Positions 18,755 to 26,630 of a stretch of 64,000 bases of DNA are shown piece after piece. Position numbers and translations under genes: made by a program. How positions within the stretch are numbered: position 1 is the first letter of the stretch; each line of letters starts with the position of its first letter. The stretch is from NCBI RefSeq assembly GCF_004327985.1, contig NZ_SJDL01000020.1, positions 30,226 through 94,225 on the forward strand. The letters are read 5' to 3'. Under the pieces are notes generated by a model. That model did no database searches. It saw only the letters and a program-made list of their open reading frames with translations, and was not told where the DNA came from. Source of the DNA: Marinobacter halodurans. GTDB lineage: Bacteria > Pseudomonadota > Gammaproteobacteria > Pseudomonadales > Oleiphilaceae.

Positions 18755-19305
18755 GATGCTCTCGCTGTGTCAAAGAATTGGGTGGCAACCTTCAGGTAGA
18801 TCCGCGCGGCGCTGAGGACCTTCTGCGGTAGCTTGAGGTTGGCCGGATATTCCTTCACCGCCCGGCTGGCCACCAGCTTGGGCAGGATAAAGGCTTCCAG
18901 TCGGTTGAGGATGCGGGTCATGCGCAGCGCATAACCGATGTCGCCGTCGACCAGCATGCGGTCGTGGGCAAACGCGACGGAGGTCTTTTCCTGGAATGAC
19001 ACCACCAGGAAGGCATGGGCGATGTGCTTGAACTGGATCGACAGGTCCACCGGACGTGGCGGATTGTCGCCGTGGTAGTGGAAGCGGCCTTCGCCGGTAT
19101 GCTCCACCACCAGTGATGGCCCCCTGGGGCGGACCATCATCTCGAACAGGAACCCTTCCGGGAGCTCCCGGGCTTCGTCCCGGGCGACCTGGTCCACTTC
19201 GCTGATGCCCTGCAGTGCGCGGCCCATCACCTGGAACATCAATTCGACGTATAGCCGCCGGGCCTGCAAGGCCATGGGTCTGAGAGGTTTGGCTAACATG
19301 CTCAC
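18751..19305 (-). CDS. conserved hypothetical protein, possibly SCP2-like lipid-binding fold
   Basis: 184 residues, first gene of a two-gene unit with the Fe-alcohol dehydrogenase (4-base overlap). No signal peptide. The central part (VEHTGEGRFHYHGDNPPRP, then DLSIQFKHIAHAFLVVSF) alternates like the SCP2 sterol-carrier fold, and the C-terminal half is basic and helical. The family call is tentative. Coupling to the dehydrogenase suggests it binds or presents a hydrophobic alcohol or aldehyde. Confidence 0.7.
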   Translation of the reverse strand: MSMLAKPLRPMALQARRLYVELMFQVMGRALQGISEVDQVARDEARELPEGFLFEMMVRPRGPSLVVEHTGEGRFHYHGDNPPRPVDLSIQFKHIAHAFLVVSFQEKTSVAFAHDRMLVDGDIGYALRMTRILNRLEAFILPKLVASRAVKEYPANLKLPQKVLSAARIYLKVATQFFDTARAS

Positions 19306-19423
19306 CCGCCTTTCTTATCGTGTTTACTGATTTTTAGAGCTTTTACTCTATTAAGTCAACTGGCGGAATGATGAACACGCTGTCGGATTGGGCCAGAAAA
19401 ACGGGATCGGTAACGGAAGATAC

Positions 19424-19595
19424 AAAAAAGGCCCGTAAAAGAGGCTGCGTGAAAACGTCGCGAGCGCGGGCCAGGCAAGGCGGAATTGACCGAAAAAGCG
19501 CAGTTTGTGTGCAATAAATGAGCAATTTGAGGTCAATTCCAACGCCGTATGGTCAAGCGCAGCAGTTTTCACGCGGCCTCTTAAAACGGGCCTTT
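19424..19595 (-). terminator. rho-independent terminator of the M48 gene, split by a MITE-like element
   Basis: On the minus strand, stem AAAGGCCCG (19587-19595) pairs with CGGGCCTTTTTT (19424-19435), ending in a run of six T. The 142-bp palindrome at 19440-19581 lies in the loop, flanked by TAAA on both sides. Without it the loop would be about five bases. The insert is itself nearly palindromic, so the stem can still form. Confidence 0.65.
19440..19581. mobile_element. 142-bp palindromic MITE-like element with 4-bp target duplication
   Basis: Terminal inverted repeats AGAGGCtGCGTGAAAAC (19440-19456) and GTTTTCACGCgGCCTCT (19565-19581) differ at one base. The inner arms are also complementary (AATTGACC at 19484-19491; GGTCAATT at 19531-19538). 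TAAA flanks both ends (19436-19439 and 19582-19585). There is no ORF of note inside, so it is non-autonomous. The mobilising transposase family was not identified. Confidence 0.72.
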
Positions 19596-19616
19596 GCAAT
19601 GGGTTTCCCTAAGCTA

Positions 19617-20897
19617 TCAGCGCTGCAGGGCGGCCAGCTTCTGCTGGGCCTCCTTCGCCAGCTCGCTGTCTGTCTGGGCCACGGCGGAGTAGTACTGCGC
19701 GGCCTCTTCCCGGCGATTCTGCTTGACGGCGATGTCCCCGAGCCGGAGGTAGGCGATGGCGGTCGGTACCACCTTGTTGGCCGTTTCCAGGTCGGTGCGC
19801 GCCGCGCTGAGTTTGTTGGCATCGAGATAGCCCAGTCCCCGGTAAAGGTGATAGCTGAACATATCCGGGTAAAGCGACACGGCTTTGTCGAAGTCCTGTT
19901 GGGCGGCGTCCTGCTTACCCTGTTTTTTCAGGATCTGTCCGCGCAGGGCATAGAACGACGGATCCTTGGGTTCGATCCTGATCGCTTTGTCCAGTTTGTT
20001 GATCGCGGCATCCAGGTTACCTTCATTGGCCAGCTTGACCGCCTCCTCCTGCGCGTCGTAGGCCGGCTGTTTGCTGCGCAGGTAGGCCAGCTTGTTATCG
20101 TAAACCTGTTCGCCGCGATAACCTCCCGGATCGCCGAGTTTGTCCACGAGCTGCTGGTTGGCCTGGACCCGCTCCCGGGACGGTGGGTGTGAAGCAAACA
20201 GGCCATCCACCCAGCTGCTGTTGTGGCCTTCGGCCAGCTTGACGAATATTTCCTGTAACTCGACGGCGGCCTGCGGGTCGTAACCGGCTTTCGCCATGTA
20301 CTTGACGCCGTAATGGTCCGCTTCCAGTTCATTGCTCTGGCTGTACTGGGCCATGGTCAGCTGGCTGCCCAGGGCCGCGCCACCCATGATCAGCGAGGCG
20401 TAGTCGTTGTCCGACAGGGCAATGCCCAGACCGGCGATGCCGGCGTTGAGAATCATGCCCTGCTGCATACGCTGGACGCTGTGGCGGGCGGCGGCATGCA
20501 CAATCTCATGTCCGAGGACCGAAGCCAGTTGGGCTTCGTCCTCCAACCTGGTCAACAGGCCGCGATTGACGGCGATCTTGCCGGAGGGCAGGGCCCAGGC
20601 GTTGGGGACGCTGCTGTTGAGAATCACGAATTCGTAGGGCAGGTCCGGCCGGTCACTGACGGCCGCCAGTTTCTGGCCGACCTGCTGGACGTAGTCCGTC
20701 AGCTCCGGATCGGCCTGGTATTGCCCGCCCTGAAGCTGCACGGTGGGCTTGTACTGCTCAGCGCCCATGGCCATTTCCTGGCTTTCCGAAATCAGGGAGA
20801 GCTGGCGCTCGCCGGTCACCGGGTTTACCGCACAGCCGCCCAGGGCGAGCAACAGGCCCATCGCCAGGGCTGTCAGGGGCAATCGCAAATGTCTCAC
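19617..20897 (-). CDS. M48 family zinc metallopeptidase lipoprotein with TPR repeats
   Basis: 426 residues. Lipobox ALGGC (Cys22) marks a lipoprotein. The M48 peptidase domain has HEIVH at 130-134 and the third ligand in NELEAD at 189-194. From about residue 280 there are TPR-like helical repeats. This order (lipoprotein or secreted M48 plus TPR) matches BepA/YfgC-like envelope quality-control proteases, although those usually have a cleaved signal peptide. It is predicted to act in the periplasm on misassembled outer-membrane proteins. Monocistronic, with a terminator carrying a MITE insertion. Confidence 0.9.
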   Translation of the reverse strand: MRHLRLPLTALAMGLLLALGGCAVNPVTGERQLSLISESQEMAMGAEQYKPTVQLQGGQYQADPELTDYVQQVGQKLAAVSDRPDLPYEFVILNSSVPNAWALPSGKIAVNRGLLTRLEDEAQLASVLGHEIVHAAARHSVQRMQQGMILNAGIAGLGIALSDNDYASLIMGGAALGSQLTMAQYSQSNELEADHYGVKYMAKAGYDPQAAVELQEIFVKLAEGHNSSWVDGLFASHPPSRERVQANQQLVDKLGDPGGYRGEQVYDNKLAYLRSKQPAYDAQEEAVKLANEGNLDAAINKLDKAIRIEPKDPSFYALRGQILKKQGKQDAAQQDFDKAVSLYPDMFSYHLYRGLGYLDANKLSAARTDLETANKVVPTAIAYLRLGDIAVKQNRREEAAQYYSAVAQTDSELAKEAQQKLAALQR

Positions 20898-21089
20898 TCG
20901 TCACTCCGTGAAAGGTGGGGTTTGCTTCAGGTTATAGCATATCGGGTGCCGAACGCGCAGAGGCAATAGGGGAGTGGATCAGAGGTTCCTTAGCGCCTTG
21001 TATAATAGAGGTATTTTCGACCATCCATTATGCTTCGGGGATGGGGCGCCGTGGGCGCGCCCGTTCCACGCTGCTGATGGATTGTCTTG

Positions 21090-21815
21090 ATGATACCTCT
21101 ACTGGACCTGATGGCGCTGGCCTGGTTCCTGATCTGCTGGCTGGGATACAGCGAGTATTCCCGGCGCAAGGCCCACGACCGGCCCTGTCTGTCCAATACC
21201 CTCGATCTTTATCGTGAAGACTGGATGCGCGCCATGCTCAAGCGAGGCAATCGGATTGCCGACGCCTCGGTGGTCGGGAACCTGGAGCGCAACGGCGCCT
21301 TTTTCGCGTCCAGTTGCCTGTTGATCCTGGCGGGTCTGTTGACGGCCCTGGGTTACACGCAGGAAGTGATGGAGGTTTTCAGCTCGCTGCCGTTTGCCAG
21401 CAGTGGTAACCGGTCGGTCTGGGAAATCCGGCTGTTCATGCTGATGTTGGTGTTCGTGTATGCCTTTTTCAAATTCACCTGGTCCATGCGCATGTATAAT
21501 TTCGCGGCGGTCCTGGTGGGTGGCGCACCCTTGAGCGACGACAAGCAGGTATCCCCGGCTTCCCGCGAAGCCTTTGCCCAAAGCTCGGCACGGGTCTGTA
21601 GTCTCGCCGGCGATGCCTTTAACCTTGGGCTGCGTTCCTATTATTATGCGCTCGCCGTGGTGACCTGGTTCGTGCACCCGGCCTGTTTCATCATCGCGTC
21701 CACGCTGGTGGTGATTATCCTGTACCGTCGGGAGTTCCGCTCCGATGCGCTGGATACATTGCGGTCGGGCAAGGTGTTCGACGACCCTGTATCAAAGAAA
21801 GGCGACGACCAGTAG
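21090..21815 (+). CDS. DUF599 family membrane protein
   Basis: 241 residues with four predicted membrane segments (about residues 4-18, 70-90, 115-135, 185-215) and the DUF599 signature of charged residues after the first segment (DLYREDWMRAML). Function is unknown in the family. ATG 21090 is chosen over the TTG directly before it. A TATAAT at 21001-21006 lies about 80 bases upstream but has no clear -35. Confidence 0.85.
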   Translation: MIPLLDLMALAWFLICWLGYSEYSRRKAHDRPCLSNTLDLYREDWMRAMLKRGNRIADASVVGNLERNGAFFASSCLLILAGLLTALGYTQEVMEVFSSLPFASSGNRSVWEIRLFMLMLVFVYAFFKFTWSMRMYNFAAVLVGGAPLSDDKQVSPASREAFAQSSARVCSLAGDAFNLGLRSYYYALAVVTWFVHPACFIIASTLVVIILYRREFRSDALDTLRSGKVFDDPVSKKGDDQ

Positions 21816-21860
21816 CGCGGTCCTGCAAGCGCCGTCGTCGCCGTTGAGGTAGTGACTGGC

Positions 21861-22334
21861 ATGAACGATTCCATCCGATTCGACCGGGTCAACCGGTTTA
21901 TCCATACCCTGGAGCAGGTCCAGGCCCTGGGCATCGATGTGGCGGAAGCACGCGAGAACCACCTGGTGCTGCGTTTGCCCTACAGCGAAAAGATCATTGG
22001 CAATCCGGATTCCCGCATCATCCACGGCGGGGCGATCACCACGCTGATGGACACGGCCTCCGGTTCGGTCATCATCTGCGCGCTGGAGGACTTCGAGCTT
22101 TGTCCAACGCTGGACCTGCGGGTGGACTATATGCGTCCGGCCGAGCCGGACGAGGCGGTGCTGGCGCGCGCCGAAACCTATCGGGTGACCCGCAACATCA
22201 TCTTCACCCGCTGCGAGGCCTATCAGGAGAGCCACGGCCAGACTATCGCCAACTGTGTGGCGACGTTCATGCGGATTGGCCGTGAAGCGACGCCCAAGGC
22301 GTATCGTGAACTGATCACCGGAGGTGTGGAATGA
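21861..22334 (+). CDS. PaaI-type hot-dog thioesterase
   Basis: 157 residues. The hot-dog core is seen in IIHGGAITTLMDTASGS, with the HGG motif and Asp of PaaI-like acyl-CoA thioesterases, then TLDLRVDYMRPA. Acts on a cytoplasmic acyl-CoA; chain specificity cannot be read. ATG 21861 has GAGGT ten bases upstream. Its stop overlaps the next gene's start (ATGA), and that gene is also a hot-dog protein, so the two may form a heteromer. Confidence 0.88.
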   Translation: MNDSIRFDRVNRFIHTLEQVQALGIDVAEARENHLVLRLPYSEKIIGNPDSRIIHGGAITTLMDTASGSVIICALEDFELCPTLDLRVDYMRPAEPDEAVLARAETYRVTRNIIFTRCEAYQESHGQTIANCVATFMRIGREATPKAYRELITGGVE

Positions 22335-22765
22335 CCAGCGCCGAAACCCTGCGTTACACCCAGGAGACGGGGGATTTTTCCCGGTTGTTGGCCGACATTC
22401 CCTACGCCGGGACCATCGGCCTGCTGTGCGATCGCTTTGGCGATGACCTGATCTTCCGCCTGCCGCGCAAGAAGGAAAACCTGGGCAATCCCATCCTGCC
22501 GGCGATCCACGGCGGCGTGATTGGCGGGTTTATGGAGCTCTCGGCAGCGATCTACCTGATGATGTCCCAGGAATCCCTGCGCATGCCGCGGATCGTCGAC
22601 TTTTCGCTGGATTATCTGCGGGCCGGGCTGGACCGGGAAACCTACGCCGAGTGCCGGTTGACCCGGCAGGGCAACCGCGTCGCCAACGTGATGGTCACGG
22701 CCTGGCAGAAGTCCCGCAGCCAGCCCATCGCCACCGCCCGGGCCCACTTCCTGATGGAGGACTGA
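22331..22765 (+). CDS. PaaI-type hot-dog thioesterase, second of an overlapping pair
   Basis: 144 residues. Hot-dog pattern with AIHGGVIGGFMELSAAIY and RIVDFSLDYLRAG. The usual Asp/Glu after HGG is a Glu in FMELSA here. Coupled by a four-base overlap to the preceding paralogue. Probably an acyl-CoA thioesterase or its partner subunit. Confidence 0.86.
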   Translation: MTSAETLRYTQETGDFSRLLADIPYAGTIGLLCDRFGDDLIFRLPRKKENLGNPILPAIHGGVIGGFMELSAAIYLMMSQESLRMPRIVDFSLDYLRAGLDRETYAECRLTRQGNRVANVMVTAWQKSRSQPIATARAHFLMED

Positions 22766-22850
22766 GGCTCGCCGGCCCTCCGTTGCCGGGCGATCAGGCA
22801 AGTTCGTTGCCCGGCATCATCCCGCTTTAAGCCCGACCTTGCCCAATACG

Positions 22851-22876
22851 CTTGAAATGAAAACAAGCGCCCCAAT
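22851..22876 (+). promoter_or_regulatory. sigma-32 heat-shock promoter of htpG
   Basis: CTTGAAA (22851-22857), 12 bases, then CCCCAAT (22870-22876): a close match to the RpoH consensus CTTGAA-N13-15-CCCCAT. The htpG ATG is 86 bases downstream, preceded by AAGGAG. The gene identity fits. Confidence 0.85.
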
Positions 22877-22961
22877 CTTCTTTGCCTAGCCAAGGGTGGT
22901 CAGTCGGTAGACCGGCTGGCCCGCTAACAAGACGGGTACTGAGCAAGGAGAACCATTCCCC

Positions 22962-24866
22962 ATGACGGTCGAAACGCAGAAAGAGACTCTGGGCTTCCAG
23001 ACCGAAGTGAAGCAGCTGCTTCACCTGATGATCCATTCGCTGTATTCCAACAGGGAAATCTTCCTGCGGGAGCTGGTGTCGAACGCCTCGGACGCCGAAG
23101 ACAAGTTGCGCTTCGCGGCCCTGAAGGATGACAGCCTGTTCGAGGACGATCCCGACCTGAAGATCCGCCTGGACTACGACAAGGATGCGAATACCGTCAC
23201 GCTGACCGACAACGGTATCGGCATGAACCGTGACGATGTCATCCAGAACCTGGGGACGATTGCCCGGTCCGGTACCGCTGAATTCCTGAACCAGCTGACC
23301 GGGGACGAGAAGAAGGACAGCAAGCTGATCGGCCAGTTCGGCGTCGGTTTCTATTCCGCGTTTATCGTCGCCGATCGGGTGGAAGTCTTCACCCGCCGCG
23401 CCGGCGAGCCTGCCGGAGAAGGCGTTCACTGGGAGTCTACCGGTGACGGTGAGTTCACCATCGAGAGCGTGGACCGTCCGGCGCGCGGCACGCAGATCGT
23501 GCTGCACCTGAAGCAGGAAGCCAGTGAGTTTGCCGATGGCTACCGCCTGCGCAGCCTGGTCAAGAAGTATTCCGATCACATTTCATTCCCGGTCGTCATG
23601 AAGGCTGAAAGCAGCGATGAGGACGACAAGGACGCCGAGCCCAAGGACGAGACCGTCAACGAGGCCACGGCACTGTGGACGCTGCCGCGGACCGAAATCG
23701 ACGACGAGGAATACAAGAGCTTCTACAAGCACATTGCCCACGACTTCGAGGATCCGCTCACCTGGTCCCACAACAAGGTCGAGGGCAAGCTGGACTACAC
23801 CAGCCTGCTGTACATCCCCAAACGCGCGCCGTTCGACCTGTACAACCGGGACGCACCGCGTGGCATCAAGCTGTATGTCCAGCGTGTCTTTATCATGGAC
23901 CACGCCGAGCAGTTCCTGCCGCTGTACCTGCGTTTCGTGAAGGGTGTGGTGGATTCCAACGACCTGTCCCTGAACGTGTCCCGCGAGATCCTGCAGAACG
24001 ACAGCACGGTTGAGAACATCAAGTCCGCGCTGACCAAGCGTGTCCTGGACATGCTGGGCAAGCTGGCCAAGAAGGAGCCGGAAAACTATCAGGGGTTCTG
24101 GGATGAGTTCGGCACTGTCCTCAAGGAGGGGCCGGCGGAAGACTTCAGCAACCGCGAGAAGATCGCCGGCCTGCTGCGCTTTGCCTCGACCCACTCCGGT
24201 GAGCCGACCGAAAATGTCTCCCTGGCGGATTACATCGAGCGGATGAAGGACGGTCAGAAGAAGATCTACTACATCACCGCCGACAGTTTCACGGCCGCCA
24301 AGAGCAGTCCGCACCTGGAGGTCTTCCGCAAGAAAGGTATCGAGGTGCTGATCCTGTCCGACCGCATCGACGAGTGGATGATGGGCTACCTCACCGAGTT
24401 TGATGGCAAGCAGCTGCAGGACGTGGCCCGCGGCGAGCTGGACCTGGGTGAGGAAGAGACCGAGGAAGACAAGAAGCACCAGGAAGAGGCGACCGAGGCC
24501 CATAAGGGGCTGCTGGAGCGGATCAAGACTGCGTTGGATGATCGTGTCCAGGAAGTGCGTGTCACCAATCGCCTGACCGAGTCGCCGGCCTGCCTGGTGG
24601 TGGGTGATTACGACATGGGCGCGCAGATGAAGAAGATCATGGAAGCGGCCGGGCAGAAGGTGCCGGACAGCAAGCCGATCTTCGAGATCAACGTGGATCA
24701 CCCGCTGGTGGCTCGACTGGAGCAGGAGGCTTCCGACGAGCGCTTCGGCGATCTGGCTGCGGTCCTGTTCGATCAGGCCACGCTGGCCAGCGGTGAACAG
24801 ATCAAGGATCCCGGCTCCTACGTCAGCCGGCTCAACCGACTGCTGCTGGAAATGAGCAACGCCTGA
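22962..24866 (+). CDS. htpG: molecular chaperone HtpG (Hsp90)
   Basis: 634 residues, full length. GHKL ATPase domain with [21 protein letters not shown] and [17 protein letters not shown]; middle domain with the SREILQ arginine region; C-terminal dimer domain to residue 634. An ATP-dependent cytoplasmic chaperone cooperating with DnaK. A heat-shock promoter lies upstream and AAGGAG precedes ATG 22962. The stop overlaps the DUF2835 start by one base. Confidence 0.97.
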   Translation: MTVETQKETLGFQTEVKQLLHLMIHSLYSNREIFLRELVSNASDAEDKLRFAALKDDSLFEDDPDLKIRLDYDKDANTVTLTDNGIGMNRDDVIQNLGTIARSGTAEFLNQLTGDEKKDSKLIGQFGVGFYSAFIVADRVEVFTRRAGEPAGEGVHWESTGDGEFTIESVDRPARGTQIVLHLKQEASEFADGYRLRSLVKKYSDHISFPVVMKAESSDEDDKDAEPKDETVNEATALWTLPRTEIDDEEYKSFYKHIAHDFEDPLTWSHNKVEGKLDYTSLLYIPKRAPFDLYNRDAPRGIKLYVQRVFIMDHAEQFLPLYLRFVKGVVDSNDLSLNVSREILQNDSTVENIKSALTKRVLDMLGKLAKKEPENYQGFWDEFGTVLKEGPAEDFSNREKIAGLLRFASTHSGEPTENVSLADYIERMKDGQKKIYYITADSFTAAKSSPHLEVFRKKGIEVLILSDRIDEWMMGYLTEFDGKQLQDVARGELDLGEEETEEDKKHQEEATEAHKGLLERIKTALDDRVQEVRVTNRLTESPACLVVGDYDMGAQMKKIMEAAGQKVPDSKPIFEINVDHPLVARLEQEASDERFGDLAAVLFDQATLASGEQIKDPGSYVSRLNRLLLEMSNA

Positions 24867-25084
24867 TGCAGTCGATTGTGGTGGACCTGGCCATCAGCCC
24901 TGAGGAGTGGATCAAGCTCTATCAGGGCGTGGCCCGTGATGTCCACACCGTGGCCCGGGACGGACGCAGCGTCCGTTTCCCGGCCCGCATCCTGTCCCGC
25001 TTTGCCCTCCGTGACGGTGTTCACGGGTCCTTCCGGATTAATTTCGATGCCGAAGGGCGCTTCAAGGATATTGTTCGCCTTTAG
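24866..25084 (+). CDS. DUF2835 family small protein
   Basis: 72 residues, matching the DUF2835 pattern ([11 protein letters not shown] start, GRSVRFPARIL, GRFKDIVRL end). Function is unknown. Its ATG overlaps the htpG stop (TGATG), so it should be co-translated under heat shock; a chaperone-related or RNA-binding role would be a guess. Confidence 0.85.
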   Translation: MQSIVVDLAISPEEWIKLYQGVARDVHTVARDGRSVRFPARILSRFALRDGVHGSFRINFDAEGRFKDIVRL

Positions 25085-25205
25085 CCTTGCCGATCCTTAC
25101 TTATAGCTATTTTCTTTTAAAGATCTAGCCATAATTGATTGTGGCTTTTTCTTTCGCTGGCCTAGATTTCAGTGGTGACAAGCGCAACAAACGAAGGAGA
25201 GGGTC

Positions 25206-25280
25206 ATGGCGATATCGAAGTGGAGTCGGGCGTTTCTTGAGTGGATGGATTACTACGTGAACTATGCGCTTTCCCAGTGA
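25206..25280 (+). CDS. candidate 24-residue small protein
   Basis: ATG 25206 to TGA 25280. The site GAAGGAGAGGG at 25193-25203 is one of the best ribosome binding sites in the window, correctly spaced. The peptide (MAISKWSRAFLEWMDYY, then VNYALSQ) is rich in Trp, Tyr and Phe and would form an amphipathic helix. It is not recognised as a known family. A CATAAT -10-like hexamer lies near 25129, without a good -35. Support rests on the translation signal only. Confidence 0.5.
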   Translation: MAISKWSRAFLEWMDYYVNYALSQ

Positions 25281-25335
25281 ATGTGTATGCAGGTCTATTG
25301 CATATATAGCATCCAAGACCTTAAGCCCCTGCCAG

Positions 25336-25445
25336 GGAAGCAAATGGGTCGCCTTGCCTTCGCTGTATTAGACGGCCGTCCATGGCCGGCTAATACGACC
25401 GGGACATCCTTGTCCCTCCTTCGGCAAGGCGACCCATTTGCTTCC
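25336..25445. repeat. 110-bp nested palindrome with perfect 23-bp arms
   Basis: Outer arms 25336-25358 and 25423-25445 are perfectly complementary over 23 bases (starting GGAAGCAAATGGGTCGCC). Inside, two further hairpins are present: GTATTAGACGGCC with GGCCGGCTAATAC (one mismatch), and GGGACA/TGTCCC at 25400-25415. The predicted shape is a three-way junction. There is no T run, so it is not a plain terminator. Confidence 0.75.
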
Positions 25446-25600
25446 GGGTAATCACGAGTTTTCGCGACCCTGCAAAGAGCCTTGAGGGTATTACTGCCGA
25501 AGTTGTCCGAATTGCGGGTTGTTCTTATCATGCACACCAATCCCTTCCTTTCGCCCCGCAACGTTCTACAATGGCGCCCAAAGATTCTCTGGATATCCCC

Positions 25601-26578
25601 ATGCGCCTGTTTCTCGCCCCGATGGAAGGGCTGGTTGATTGCTATATTCGTGAACTGCTGACGTCGGTTGGCGGCATTGACCGTTGTGTCACCGAGTTTA
25701 TCCGGGTGGCGCGCGGGACCTTGCCGGAGCGGGTCTACTACCGCTTTGCGCCGGAACTGAAGCGGGGCGCCAGGACCCGGGCCGGGGTGCCCGTAGCGGT
25801 GCAGCTGTTGGGTTCCGATGTGCGGCAGGTGGCGATTCACGCGGCGAAGGCGGCGGAGTTGGGGGCACCCCAGGTGGACCTGAATTTCGGTTGTCCCGCC
25901 AAGACGGTCAACAAGCACCGCGGGGGTTCGGTGCTGATGCGCGAGCCGGAGTTGATGCACAACCTCGTGGCTGCCGTTCGGGAGGCGCTGCCTGAGGATA
26001 TCCCGGTCACCGCCAAGATGCGTCTGGGCTATGACGACCGGTCCATGGGCGTTGCCTGTGGCGAGGCCCTGGAAGCCGCCGGGGCCAGTGAGATCTGTAT
26101 CCACGCCCGCAGCAAGGTGGATGGCTACCGGCCGCCGGCCTACTGGGAGGAGATCGCCCGGGTTCGCGAACGGGTGCGTACGCCGATTATTGCCAATGGG
26201 GATGTCTGGTCCGTTGAGGATTACTGGCGTTGCCGAGAGGTGTCCGGCTGCGACGACGTGATGATCGGTCGTGGCCTGGTGGCGCGCCCCGATCTGGCGC
26301 GCCAGATCAAGGCCAGCCAGGCCGGTGAAACCTGTGAGGATTTGCCCTGGTCCGGCGTTGTGGCGCTGTTGGTGGATTATTCCCGCACCCTGCACACCTT
26401 CCTGGAAGGCCGCTACGTCACCGGCCGTATCAAGCAGTGGCTGAACTACACGCGTCGTCAGTACCCGGAAGCCGAGGCCTGTTGGCACAAGGTGAAGCGG
26501 GTCAGCGAGCCGGAAGCGGTATGCCGGTTGCTGGAGGAAAGCGCCGGGGCTGGTGTCGATTGGCGAGTGAGCGCTTAA
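25601..26578 (+). CDS. dusC: tRNA-dihydrouridine(16) synthase DusC
   Basis: 325 residues. FMN enzyme reducing uridine 16 in the tRNA D-loop. APMEGLVDCYIRELL and NFGCPAKTVN with catalytic Cys98 match DusC; GDVWSVEDYWRC and the C-terminal helical domain fit too. ATG 25601 starts MRLFLAPMEG as in E. coli; the ATG at 25571 would add ten residues. It is convergent with proS. Confidence 0.92.
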   Translation: MRLFLAPMEGLVDCYIRELLTSVGGIDRCVTEFIRVARGTLPERVYYRFAPELKRGARTRAGVPVAVQLLGSDVRQVAIHAAKAAELGAPQVDLNFGCPAKTVNKHRGGSVLMREPELMHNLVAAVREALPEDIPVTAKMRLGYDDRSMGVACGEALEAAGASEICIHARSKVDGYRPPAYWEEIARVRERVRTPIIANGDVWSVEDYWRCREVSGCDDVMIGRGLVARPDLARQIKASQAGETCEDLPWSGVVALLVDYSRTLHTFLEGRYVTGRIKQWLNYTRRQYPEAEACWHKVKRVSEPEAVCRLLEESAGAGVDWRVSA

Positions 26579-26594
26579 GGCTCGGGTGAGGCAT

Positions 26595-26623
26595 GGCTGC
26601 GATGGCGGGATGCCACCGCAGCC
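26595..26623. terminator. hairpin between convergent dusC and proS
   Basis: GGCTGCGATGGC (26595-26606) and GCCACCGCAGCC (26612-26623) pair in 11 of 12 positions with a five-base loop. No T run follows on either strand. It is probably a shared bidirectional transcription stop or mRNA end. Confidence 0.45.
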
Positions 26624-26630
26624 AACCGGA

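Larger units (their letters stand above)
25085..25600. other. interval holding a small ORF and a cruciform-like repeat
   Basis: Between the DUF2835 gene and dusC. It contains a 24-codon ORF with a strong ribosome binding site (25206-25280) and a large palindrome (25336-25445), listed separately. Bases 25450-25600 show no clear feature. Confidence 0.5.

Noticed and set aside
19440..19581. Plain long terminator or attC-like site
   Set aside because: The near-perfect ends and the TAAA duplication fit a transposed element better; attC core motifs (GTTRRRY) were not found.
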